A stretch of 64,000 bases of DNA from Batillaria attramentaria (taxonomy: Eukaryota > Mollusca > Gastropoda > Batillariidae). The stretch's first letter is position 1. The number at the start of each line of letters is the position of its first letter. The notes beneath the pieces are model-generated. The model worked only from the letters and a program-made list of their open reading frames with translations, was not told where the DNA came from and did no database searches. Of this stretch, positions 21,520 through 32,090 are shown piece by piece. The position numbers and the translations under genes are program-made. The DNA is taken from NCBI GenBank assembly GCA_018292915.2, contig JACVVK020000092.1:792501-856500 (forward strand). The letters run 5' to 3'.

Positions 21520-22417
21520 GGGCCCGCATGTAAAAGTCGGGGGTAGGGAGTTTAGCCGCGAGTTAGAGTCTAACCTGAAACTATACTAGCTCTAGGGTTA
21601 CATTTTCTGTAGTTTTTTTGTTGTTGTTTTTTTGTTGTTGTTGTTGTTGTAAATCAGGAAGCTGGTCCATTCCAGCAAGGTGCCTATGCCGATATACAAG
21701 GATTTTGGCCTTTCTTTCTTCGCTTCCTTTTTTTATTTAATTTTGTTTTTAGGGAGAAGGTGGAGATGTATCAAAACGAAAACAGTACGTTTTAGGAAAT
21801 CATTCATTCCTTCCTCTGTCATTGCCCTAAATGATTGCCTTAGTCAGGATTAAAGTGTAATGAAAAATGATACACTGGTGTGGAAGCACTCCAGTTGAAC
21901 TCTTTACTTACCGGGTAATAGTATACCCGTCCTATGCATTGACATTATATATGAACACGAGTGAATCATCCCCAACGGTCTAATATCTTACCCTGTGATG
22001 TGTGTGGGTGGATGCGGGTGCTTGTGCGAGCTCAGAAGATAAGATGTGTGTGGATGAAGGATCTATATGTAGAGACAGCTGTTATCTGTGATCTGTGATC
22101 TGTATTCTGTGTTAGGCCTGCCCCTCCTTTTTAACTGTTATTCTTAGTGCTTGTTTAACATAGTTTAATGTGAGGCAATGCCAATGCCTATTCTCTTAAA
22201 TTGTGTTTTAGCCAATGACTGAGTGTGTATATGTGTGTGAATATGTATTTCTATGGTATGTTTGAGTATATCAATTGCGTTTTTTATCAAGAGGAGCAAA
22301 GCAAATTCTTCTTAATTGTAAGTAAGAAGCAATATATCTTATCTTATCTTTTCTCCTAGTCTGGATTAGGCCCGTAGCCTAGTGGGTTAAATTAACCTCG
22401 AATTTTACATACGGGCC
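21520..22417. mobile_element. GGGCCC-ended foldback element, split by a nested insertion
   Basis: 21520-21750 matches (inverted) the left part of the copy at 23032-23298: GGGCCCGCATGTAAAAGTCGG and CAGGAAGCTGGTCCATTCCA. 22352-22417 matches its right part: TAGTCTGGATTAGGCCCGTAG ending ACATACGGGCC. About 600 bases intervene, ending in TATCTTATCTTATCTT, as in a LINE 3' tail. Confidence 0.65.
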
Positions 22418-22419
22418 GA

Positions 22420-23030
22420 GAAGCAGAGTGTGTGGAACACTATTGGAAAACACGGTTGGAAATGCCCTGTCCGTGTCGCATCTAACTTCGTGCAGCAGGG
22501 AGCAATAAAGCAAAACTGAAACCAAGAAGAACGCAAAAAGGAATACATCTTACCGTGGAAAAGTTGTTTACGCGCGGGTATAAATATATGAGTGCTTCGA
22601 GCGTTGATATACGATCTTGCGAGGAAAATTTGTACCAGCCGCCACCAGTAAACAATGCAGTCCCCTTTCGTTGTCTCGGATTTCCCACACCTATAATTTC
22701 AGTCTTTGCGGACTTGTCGGGTGCCAAAGAAGGTTTCTAACGGTTGCAGCAGCTGTCACACCTTTGATTCCAACCCAAGTTGTTACCCACCCGACACACA
22801 TTGATGATACGGTCAAATCTGCCCATGTGGTCACCTGTATAAGGTGATCACATGGCTAAGGCGGTCACCCCGAAGAATCCTCCTATCCCCCGACGATTTC
22901 CCCTCATCCTTACACTGTACTAGGCGGACTCCTCTCTCAGGCGGCCAGTTTGAACTAGGTTTGAACTAGGCCTTTGGGTGACCACCATGCACAGGTTTGG
23001 CTGCAGTTACTTTGCTAGGCTTCGTAGAGC
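22420..23030. other. No confirmed gene
   Basis: Unique sequence. A minus-strand open stretch (about 22550-22680) ends at a donor-like ACG|GTAAGATG, but no partner exon or start was found. Confidence 0.3.
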
Positions 23031-23031
23031 T

Positions 23032-23298
23032 GGGCCCGTATGTAAAACTCGAGGTTAATTTAACCCACGGCTACGGGCCTAACCCAGACTAGAACAAAAG
23101 AAACCCCAAAACAAAATTAAATTTTAAAAAAAGGAAGCAAAGAAAGAAAGATCCTTCTATAACGGCATAGGCACCTTGCTGGAATGGACCCGCTTCCTGA
23201 TTTAAAACAAACAAAAACAAAATTTAACCCTAGAGCTAGTTTAGTTCGATTCTAACCCGGGGCTAAACTCCCTAACCCCGACTTTTACATGCGGGCCC
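23032..23298. mobile_element. GGGCCC-ended foldback element, complete 267-bp copy
   Basis: The ends are inverted: GGGCCCGTATGTAAAACTCG and, on the other strand, GGGCCCGCATGTAAAAGTCG. The imperfect repeats run about 45 bases. No coding capacity. MITE-like. Confidence 0.7.
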
Positions 23299-23589
23299 TG
23301 ACGTACATTTCTGATCTTAAACTGACTCCTGACTTTTATAGTACTCCTCCCGCTGCACAAAGAGAGAAATGCCCGGAGGGGATTTTGTAGACGTTTAAAC
23401 GTTGGCAGTCCATTAACGGATTCACAGGTGTGGACTCTGATACCATACAGAGCTTCAGTCCCGGAGTTTATTAAACTTGTGTTACACAAGGATGGCACTT
23501 TGGGTTACAATGGTATTTCTGAAGATTGGCATCCTCGTGAACTAGCTATGGGACTGGCTCATGCCACACCTACGTCTTAAAAGCGCAAT

Positions 23590-23880
23590 GTTTCATTTTG
23601 AGCTGATGTCTAGCATCACACCACTTTGACACCTGCACAGTGACAGCATCTCAAATGCTGACACTGAGCCGACGGAAGTGTATTCACTGACGCGGGCAAT
23701 ACACTGGGCGAGAGTCTTGTACCAACAGTCGAAGAATGTGGATGTTCGACAGCTCGCGCAAAGTGTAAACAACATTGTATCGCATTAAGAGCTCTACTAA
23801 AAATCACGATAGAGTATTTCGAGCGTACAGGCTCACTCACAAGCGAAACTGTTCCAAAACGCAAGCTGGCTTATACATGT
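23590..23880 (+). mobile_element. Dispersed family E copy
   Basis: TGACACCTGCACAGTGACAG, AACATTGTATCGCATTAAGAG and AGCGAAACTGTTCCAAAACG; close to the copies at 58.7 and 59.7 kb. Confidence 0.65.
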
Positions 23881-24056
23881 ATTAGTAAATATGGACATAG
23901 CTTATTGAACTCTAAGCGATGGTGCTGTGCACTTCACAGTGCACTTCACATTGGTACTTGTTCTTGGTTTTTAATTGTCTGTGCCTGTCCTTTATCGTTT
24001 CTTCTTGTGTTATCTGTTCTTTAATCTGTGCTCTTCCCCACCCCCACCCACCCCCT

Positions 24057-24220
24057 CCTTTTTTTTTTTTTTTTTTGTTTTGTTTTGTTCTTGCGTGGTG
24101 TACATTGAATGAATGGTTCTGGGTTTTTTTTTTCCTTTTTAGATTGTAAGGCGCCTTGAGCTCGCTCCCTGGGGATAGGCGCCCTATAATAATAATAATA
24201 ATTATTATTATTATTATTGT
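24057..24220 (+). mobile_element. 3' tail of a SINE/LINE with (ATA/ATT)n
   Basis: GTAAGGCGCCTTGAGCTCGC then GGGATAGGCGCCCTATAATA, a common retroposon 3' end, followed by a self-complementary (TAA)n(TTA)n. Confidence 0.5.
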
Positions 24221-24399
24221 CATTATATTCAATTGTTACAGCTTTAGTCGGAATCTGGAATGTACAGAAACCAGAAATTATGTACAACGAAAGACTGAAA
24301 GTAGCTGAATCAAGAAACAGAGAGAAAAATTGAAACTGAAATAATTATGTTTGAAAACGGTGAAAGTTATGGTCTTGTGTCCAATTTTCAAACTTCCCG

Positions 24400-24490
24400 C
24401 CCACCCCCCCCCCCACCCCCCCAAAAAAAAAAAAAAAAAAAAAACAATACATAAAAAAATCAACGTTCGAACATACTTAAAAGTAGAACA

Positions 24491-24560
<70 letters not shown>

Positions 24561-24605
24561 AATTACCCCCAATGATTGAGAGAGAGAGAGAGAGAGAGAG
24601 AGAGC
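24400..24605. repeat. C and A runs, (CA)n, (GA)n
   Basis: C-rich then a 23-A run (24422-24444), (CA)n at 24496-24559 and (GA)n at 24578-24604. Confidence 0.9.
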
Positions 24606-25049
24606 TGATTCACTCACACCCCTCACGATCAACCGGAAGCAACATCCAAAATAGCTCTGTACCCATTTCACCACAAATATGATCACATTAACATCTCTCT
24701 CCTACACTTTCCACATGCCTTAGGTTGAGACAACGACGAAACCATGCAGATAACATCACACAGAAGACGCCACCCCTTTCGTTGGCTGGTACGGAAGATG
24801 GCAGCTACCCCAGCAAAACGCCAGTAGCCCCAGGCTAGTCATCTACCCGGTAATGGAGGCTACCCGCTTCATGGTACGACTTTACGGGATGGCGCTGAAG
24901 TCATGTCAACGGCTTTCTTGCATTCCTCGCTGATAGTGACAGAGATTGACAGTATGACTGAGCCGAGTGGCTGTGTTGCAAAGTCTGTTGAATGTTCAAA
25001 GATGAAGCTGAAGTGATATATACGTATCTGACGGGAGCATGTCGATGAG

Positions 25050-25275
25050 ACCTCACGTCTATGTTCACGGCACTCTATCTTTCCGAAACTCTATGTTCAT
25101 GAAGCCCTATGTTCCCGGTGCTCTGTGTTAACGGCACAGCACATTGTCTGTGTCATTAGATGGTAAACCTAACCCTAATCCTAAGCCACTCTAGGGTTTG
25201 GCAGAACCGAGGGGTGGGGGTGGGGGGGGGGTCAAGCATCCGGGAACATAGAGCGCCAGGAACATAGCCCCTTTG
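25050..25275. repeat. Degenerate CTATGTTCCCGG-type repeat cluster
   Basis: CTATGTTCACGGCAC, CTCTATCTTTCCGAAA, CTCTATGTTCATGAAG and CTATGTTCCCGGTGCT follow each other at about 17-19 bp spacing. Inverted words GGGAACATAGAGCGCC and AGGAACATAGCCCC lie at 25247-25270. Likely part of a foldback repeat family. Confidence 0.5.
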
Positions 25276-25835
25276 TTACAGTTGTGAGCTCAGTTGGCTT
25301 TTGATGTTGCAAAATCTGTTGGTGTTCTCCGACGAACCAGAAGTGATGCATCTGTCAATGGCCACTTCTTATAACACCTAATAATCGTATCGTGTCAGCA
25401 TACATCATGTTGCATCGTGATGACGGTAGGCCTGCGTTGGTTAAGTTTGGTATGTCTTCAGTTTTGTCTGCGGATGAAGGAGAACATTGAAGGACTGGGG
25501 TGGGAGGGGTGTTGTTTACTTGGGTTCTTGTTGTTGCTGCTGCTGTTTCTGTTGCTGTTATTACCCTTTCTGCACTGACGCTAGCATCAGATGTCTGACG
25601 CTAACTGCCTGAAGACCTCGCGGTGACACCAAGCCGCCTTTTTTTTTTCTTTTTTTTTTTTCTCATATACCGCATGATAAACCTACACAACGACAGAACG
25701 AGTTTACGGTATCTTTTGGCGTCATAATTATACTCTCATCCTGATAGGAAGGCATTGCGGAGCAAGCTAATCTAAGCTTCTTTTTATTCTGCAGAACACC
25801 AAAAGCGGCAAAAGTAAGCACAACCTTTTTTGTGC

Positions 25836-25917
25836 CTCCCAATCGAGACTCGAACTCACGTCCCAAGCATTGCCAGTCCAGCGATTTACCAGCTCGGCTG
25901 TCCAAGACCCCTTCATG
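25836..25917 (-). mobile_element. tRNA-like SINE head of another or diverged family
   Basis: Minus strand: GCCGAGCTGGTAAATCGCTGG...CAATGCTTGGGACGTGAGTTCGAGTCTCG. A- and B-box-like words are spaced as in a tRNA, but the acceptor stem does not pair well, so it is not called a tRNA gene. Confidence 0.5.
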
Positions 25918-25919
25918 AC

Positions 25920-26730
25920 AAATGGTGCATTCATAGACATGGTGCCAGGATAAATATGTAGATGATCTAGAGTTATCAAAATTGAATAAACGACGTCGTC
26001 TATGTCACCGACTGGAGCGTAAATCAAATCAAGACGGAGAACTCCTCCAAGGCCAAGGGGAGACAAATGAGGTCTTATTTCACTGTCAAATCGGGGGTCT
26101 GACATTTGGCAGCTTCATACCGTTAATCGTTTCCCCCTTCTCTCGGCCCACAAGCCGGACAACTCTATAATATTTCGCGCTCAGCATTGTCGCCCTTAGA
26201 GGCTGCGTCAGGTCCTCCGTTACGTGCCGGTTGATCTAGCTGCGACGCTTGGTTAGTGCTTAACAGCGCTGTTCCAGAGGAAATGCTGAGATCTGATGAG
26301 GGACTCTATGAACAGGTCTTGCTAGACCTTTGAGAGACGAATTCACAGGACCAGATAGTTGACTTTGTGTGCTGAATGCGAGTCCCCGGGTTTGGCGATA
26401 AAGTCTTTTCTGGGGGTGAATACCTTCAAATTGCCGCCTATCACACAGCCAGTGATGACGTTAACCCCAGAGCTCCCTAATTTGGCCGGGACCCGGTCCC
26501 GCCACAAAGATTCTATTCTGTCGTCTGCGCAACGGTTTCGTTTCGGAGGCCGGTCCGCGAAATTGGTGTGACAATATTCATCTCGGAGATTATCTCTTCT
26601 GCTGATTTTGATTGGATGAAAATGAGCCGAGGTGCCCCCTAGTGGTTTCTTGGTCATATGCTGACCCCAGACGAGGCCGACAACGAGGAAACTAAGTTAC
26701 TGCGCAAAGCTCGCCCGCTGACTTTTTATT
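25920..26730. other. High-complexity non-coding block with a strong CTCF-like core
   Basis: No supported gene. TGCCCCCTAGTGG at 26633-26645 agrees with the animal CTCF consensus core. GGGACCCGGTCCC near 26488 is palindromic. Confidence 0.4.
26633..26645 (-). promoter_or_regulatory. CTCF-like core motif
   Basis: TGCCCCCTAGTGG is the reverse complement of CCACTAGGGGGCA, the canonical core. CTCF is present across bilaterians. Occupancy is inferred only. Confidence 0.35.
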
Positions 26731-26744
26731 TGGTTCGCATGATT

Positions 26745-27340
26745 GCAAAAAAAAAAAAAAAAAAAAAAATGCTAGGAGGAATGAGAAATAAATAGGGACA
26801 AGATCGTCTGCCTCACCTTCACCTTACAGCCCCCCCCCCACCCCCGCCTTCTCTCTCTCTCTCCGTCGGATGGGATCTGAAATGATGAACAAGGTATAAA
26901 ACTTCTTTCCGTTTTCAGCGACCTTTTAGGAACAACGTTACACGTCTACAAAGTTACGATTATTTTCAAGTGTTTCCTCTCTCTTTGTAATTGCTCTCTC
27001 TGACCATAATCTTGAAATATTCGTCTGAATTTTCGTGACAAACTCACAAAGACCATAATCTCATACACCCTGTATCCACAAAATTTTACACATGGCGATG
27101 AGACAGGATGTTTTGTTTATCCTCATGTGTTCCTTCCGTCACTCACCCCTTGTTTTAACCACATCTGTCCATCGTAGTTTAAAAAAAAAATCCAAACCTT
27201 CACACCATATTGATTTTTTTTATGGAAAGAAATGACCACAAAAATTGCTACCTCCGCCCCCCCCCCCTAGTCCCTTCCTCTCAAGCACCCCCTCCTCCCA
27301 TTTCGTTTCCCCCTCCCACTCAAGCGGATGTCCTCGTGGT
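26745..27340. other. A, C and T runs; no gene seen
   Basis: A run at 26747-26769, C runs near 26831 and 27260; otherwise no gene. Confidence 0.4.
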
Positions 27341-27344
27341 AATG

Positions 27345-27560
27345 GCAACGTTTAGTTCAGAAATGGGTCGCGGCGACGAGAGACCGCGTGAAGTGGCGAG
27401 ATTTGACGTGAATAGCGCCATCGGGGCCGACATGCACCGCCATGACACCCATTACTCCCCTTGCCGACCGATCCTCCAAGAGAGGAGAGCGCCTCACGGG
27501 CGCCCCCTGGGGGGTGAAGATGGGGGTCGATGCAACGTGGCGCCTCAGATTGTTGCATGA
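27345..27560. other. CpG-rich block with a CTCF-like core
   Basis: CG-rich text (GTCGCGGCGACGAGAGACCG) unlike the flanks, with GGCGCCCCCTGGGGG at 27499-27513. Open in a frame from 27210 but without domain or splice context. Possible CpG-island-like or regulatory element. Confidence 0.35.
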
Positions 27561-28017
27561 CGGGAATGGTGGATTATGGGACTCCTCTTTGTTTCTCGTG
27601 TAAACGGAAAGTAACATCCACTGATATATTCTGTTGTAGTTGGTGCCCGAATTTTTGTTGTTCAATGTTGTTGCCGGTGTTTTGTTGTTGTTGTTGTTGT
27701 CTTTCAGCGAACACAGTTACAGCGGTAAGCGACAGACTGCTGACCGGGCCTATGGAAATCCGAAAGTGATTCTAGATCGCGTTTCAGTATGTACAGAGTC
27801 AAAACCCTTACACAGAGAAAGAAGCGGTGCTATTTCAGACAAAACTGAATCGATACACGAAGTACTTGAAACGGAATTAATTCTGCCATCTGCGTGAATT
27901 ATCTTGTGCGTTTTTTTTTCAAGATTTTTCAAGTTTACTGTCAGTTGTACTGCACACAAAGCAACAGAGCCATCTAAAGGTGTATGCCGCCCGAGGGTCT
28001 GGTCAGTGATGGGGTCG

Positions 28018-28046
28018 GGGGGTGGGGGGGGGGGGGGGGGGGGGGC
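28018..28046. repeat. Poly-G run (22 G)
   Basis: Uninterrupted G at about 28024-28045, with G-rich borders. Confidence 0.9.
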
Positions 28047-28049
28047 GGG

Positions 28050-29230
28050 ACTGGGTGGTGGAAAGCGGACTTTAGTGTATTGACCAAGAACTACGACCCA
28101 AAGGAACACTGCAGGGGGTAATGGAGGGAATTAGAGGGTGCACCTGGCCTAAAAAAACACGATTACGATATTGCAGTTTTGGGGGAAGAGAAAAATATGG
28201 GAAAATCTTCATCCTGCAATGACCAAGAAACACGCAGACAGCAGGGGGGTAATGAAGGATGGGGGTGCACTAGGGTTAAGGAGTTGGGGGAAGACGGGAA
28301 GACATCGTAGAATTTGGGAAGAAAAACATGCGGGCAAATAACGATCCTAAGTTCGCTAACGACTGGGCACTGCCGTTTCCAGGATTCCCTGCCAGAAGCT
28401 GCTATCGATACAGACAGAAAGAAGAGAGATAACACTTTCTGGCAGGGAATCCTCGGTTTCTCCTTCGCCGCCTTTTCCACCCCCAATTGGCACCGCTTGA
28501 TTTTTGAGGCGTCCTCGCCAGAAACTTCTGCGACGTTTTTCTCTCGCCAGTTGCATAATTGGTACTTCTCTCTTGATCGAGGTTCTAATTGATCGAGTCC
28601 GCCCAGCTTTCCCCGGGCACAATTTACGCCTGTTGACTGTTTGTTTCTTTGTTCTGCTTCGGCCCAGGAGTAGGGCCTGAGAACTGTTGAGCTTCACCCC
28701 GGGGTCACGTACAAATATCTTCATCATCCTCTCTCTCTTCCCGCAGTTTGAAAATTCCGATCGAAGCTGTTGCAGGCGGGATGTGGCACTCCAGTGCGTG
28801 AATCGCCTTGTCCATACCTTTCTTTCTCCCCCCCCCCCTCCCCGTTCATTAGAGAGGCGACAGGACGCCAGCGACCCTAAACTTATAATGCGCCAGACTT
28901 TCATACTTGTAGCGCCTAATGTTCCGCTCCTCCACGCTTTAATTACAAGAAATTTTATCGATCGTGCAAATGGAAAGTCATTCGTAAGTGACACTAGAGT
29001 CACATTACTGTCATAAATTTCCAACTTGTAGAGCCCTCGGAAGGACAACTTCTGATCCCGCTTTTGAAAAGTGTCGGGAAATGACTTCGTCTTTGCCGCT
29101 CAGCTAAATGCGTCCGGGATTTCTCTTCACACTTATCGTCTGATTGAGATGTAATGGTTTCTTTCCCGCTCGTACAGAAAGAAATCAGAGGGCTGGGTGA
29201 AAAATCTCAATGGTCCGTAATGAATCAGTT
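28050..29230. other. High-complexity block with a 16-bp inverted repeat and a long unassigned open frame
   Basis: GGATTCCCTGCCAGAA (28382-28397) pairs with its complement at 28437-28452 across a 39-base loop. A minus-strand frame of 230 codons (28356-29048) is open, but it lacks an ATG near its start, contains a poly-G-encoded glycine run and shows no domain. Confidence 0.35.
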
Positions 29231-29255
29231 TGGGGGTCAGTGGCTCCATTTTCTT

Positions 29256-29386
29256 CTTCTTCTTCTTCTCTTCCTTTTTTCCTTCCTTTTCAAATTTGTC
29301 TCTTTCTTTCTTTCTTTTTTTTTTAATTGATTTTGGTTTCTGTCATTTTCTGGTGTTATTAGAGGATGGAAGGAGGAATTATGTAA

Positions 29387-29457
<71 letters not shown>

Positions 29458-29526
29458 CGTGCGGTGTCAAGATTTTGTGAGCAAAGTGCTTCTTTTCCTT
29501 CTTCAAGTTGTTTGCATGTTTCTTTG

Positions 29527-29560
<34 letters not shown>

Positions 29561-29562
29561 GG
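29256..29562. repeat. (CTT)n, (TG)n, (CT)n cluster
   Basis: (CTT) near 29253-29271, (TG) at 29390-29452, (CT) at 29527-29561. Confidence 0.9.
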
Positions 29563-29699
29563 GCGCACGCCGACGGCAAGTGCATAAGGGATCCGGCGTA
29601 AAACGGAGTTGCCTCCCTTTCATAGTATTCTCTCCTTTTCTGCTTATATTTCTTGCGCACTGTTTCTTGATTCACTCGTGAACGGACTCTGCTTCAGGT

Positions 29700-29821
29700 A
29701 TATTATTATTATTATTATTTCATGGTATTCGCAGCCAGCAGGCGGATGGGACTTTATTTCTCCACTGATAGGGAACAAGGTAAAACTTGTTTTATATTCA
29801 CATATCCCGATTTATGGAGCT

Positions 29822-29912
<91 letters not shown>
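29700..29912. repeat. (ATT)n and compound (CT)n-(CA)n
   Basis: (ATT) at 29700-29719, (CT) at 29826-29867 passing directly into (CA) at 29868-29911. Confidence 0.95.
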
Positions 29913-29913
<1 letters not shown>

Positions 29914-30399
29914 CGCAGTATTGCCACCGACTCACACTGACAGAACACTGACTAGCTATTGTTAAGTGTCTGTCTGTACAGATTGTACCCCCACACGCAT
30001 TGAACCTGGGTATAGGCCCCCTCTTCTCTCAACACTCTTCGGTGCAGGGATAACATGCCGGGGACAGAGATCCCGCGGAGAAAGAGCCCCCCAGAAAAGA
30101 AAACCCTCATCATTGAATTGATGGACGATGAATGGGCCAGGGGTGCTCTGTGCCGCTTACTGTCTTCTCGGTTTGGAGAGAAAATAGCTAGATGTCGCCT
30201 CAAGCCCTTGATCCAAACTGGGGGGGGGGGGGGGGATCACACCGAACGCGGTTTTTGAAGGGCAGGGAACGTTTAAGTTAAAGGCCCATATTGCGATAGT
30301 TCTAGGCTCACAAATGATTGGGCGCTGTTGTGATGAGTGTAAGGTCGTATCACTGAGCTACCTGCACAACTGCAGCCTAACATATCCTGTCTAAGGGGG

Positions 30400-30573
30400 A
30401 GCCGGGATGGCCGAATGGTAGAGCGTTGGACTTCTAATGCTCGGGTCGTGAGTTCGTATCCCGGCTGGGGCCAAATATTAGTGCTGGTTTTTTTCATCGT
30501 TGCCCCGTCTTTGATATCACCCGTATGTGGTGGAAAAGGACGTTAACTGAACCCCAAACACCCACCCACCCTC
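30400..30573 (+). mobile_element. SINE-B, full length
   Basis: GAGCCGGGATGGCCGAATGG head through GTATGTGGTGGAAAAGGACG to CACCCACCCACC. Confidence 0.85.
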
Positions 30574-30593
30574 CAAAGAACATACGGTGTCCT

Positions 30594-30752
30594 CTGTGAT
30601 ACTTGAGCATTGGACTGTCAATGCCCAGGCCGTGAGTTCGAATCCCGGTTGGGATTCTGATAAAACTTTGTGCTGGCTTTTCCCTCATTGCTCCGTCTTT
30701 GACATCAACTTCATTTGGCGGAACAGGGCGTTCAACACCTAAACACCCATCT
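30594..30752 (+). mobile_element. SINE-B, diverged copy in tandem with the preceding one
   Basis: GAGCATTGGACTGTCAATGC, GTGAGTTCGAATCCCGGTTGG and CTAAACACCCATC. Head lost; same strand and 20 bases from the previous copy. Confidence 0.75.
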
Positions 30753-30759
30753 TTCTGTC

Positions 30760-31540
30760 AGTCACGCCTTCAGACGGATATCCGGACGATGGAAGCACTC
30801 GGTGCCACTCAAATTATAAAATGGAAACACTCAGCACTACTGTTTGAAAACAACTGTTCTGGCTGCTACTTTTGAAGCAGAGCAGCACCGGAAACACTGG
30901 CGTCCAGTTTGATTGCACCCCGCATCTTATCGTGTCTTTCAGATACACAGGCTGTTTCGAGCAACACTAGTGCAGACTGAACGCAAACAAGCAAAACTGT
31001 TCCCAAAATCAAACGTTGTCGCCGTGCAGTCAGGGCGACCCCTCCTCCCCCCCTTTCCCCTCCTTATACCCCAGAATTTTCAAAGAGTTAGAAACGCGGA
31101 GCGGTGTGCCTTTAACGCGCTCCGTCTCACCTACCCCGGGTGCTAGCCTCTCAAACGTCCACCCCACAAAAGGATGATAGATTCAGGTGTGGGAAGGATC
31201 ATCCGCGACTGATTTCTTTCCCGACCCGAGAGCAGCGGCATAAATATTTAGACTCCCTTTCACAAAACAAACTATTTGATCGCGCTCTTACAAATGAGAC
31301 ACAAAGCAGCGGGTCCGACAGAAACCGAAAGTGGACCCTAAGTAGCTCGGGTCATCACCTGAGTGCCCTCGAGGGACGCTCGTCTGTATCCCCATGAGCA
31401 GGTGATGCAGTGATGGGGTTTCTGGAGACGACAGGGTACTGAGGCGGAGACTGCAGGTGCCTGGGAATAAAAAAAAATTAAAAGATGAAATGTCCAAAGG
31501 GTGTGAAGCTTTGCAGGCGAATTTTCCATCTTCAACACAT
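30760..31540. other. No gene seen
   Basis: Unique sequence; a weak resemblance to the end of family E near 30955-31010 (GTTTCGAGC, AACTGTTCCC). Confidence 0.35.
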
Positions 31541-31549
31541 TTTTTTGTA

Positions 31550-31552
<3 letters not shown>

Positions 31553-31632
<80 letters not shown>

Positions 31633-31645
31633 GCTGTTGTTGTTT
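31553..31645. repeat. Compound (TG)n-(TTG)n
   Basis: (TG) to 31600 then (TTG) with one TGC unit, followed by C and T runs to 31690. Confidence 0.95.
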
Positions 31646-32090
31646 TTCTCCCCCCCCCCCCCATCTCTCTCTTTTTTTTTCTTTTTTTTATCCCTTGTAT
31701 GAACTGCTGACAAAAAGAAAAAAAACTGTTAGGCTGTAAACTGCCTAGGTTCCGAGTTTTCAAAGATTATTTGCATGAAATAAACTATTCAGATGCAAAT
31801 ACTTAATTAAAAACCCAAGTACTAGGAACTGCATGCTGAGTGCATACAATGCAGTGGATTATATGCAAGTAGTGCTAACTTCAATACTCATCTGCTTTCT
31901 CTCACTGCTTTGTTAATTAGTTCAGTCAAGTTAACTACTTGTAAAAGGATTTGCATTGACATTGGTATGGTTGTTTGTGACTGGCTGAGTTGCCAGCGCG
32001 ATACAAAGTGTATAACTAGATAAATAAATTGAATAAACAAATGAGTTCAATTGTACTGAATTGAACGGGATTGAATTGATTCGAACTGAA

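Noticed and set aside
22482..22847. TATAAATA-like word at 22579 and open frames on both strands
   Set aside because: No ATG frame follows at promoter distance, and the minus-strand donor lacks any matching exon.
25173..25190. CCTAACCCTAATCCTAA as interstitial telomere repeat
   Set aside because: Only three imperfect units.
25836..25917. Possible functional tRNA gene
   Set aside because: Acceptor and D stems do not pair properly, and it is followed by SINE-like text.
30055..30258. Plus-strand frame after an acceptor-like GGTGCAG
   Set aside because: No start exon or downstream donor; the frame runs into a G homopolymer and no domain is recognised.
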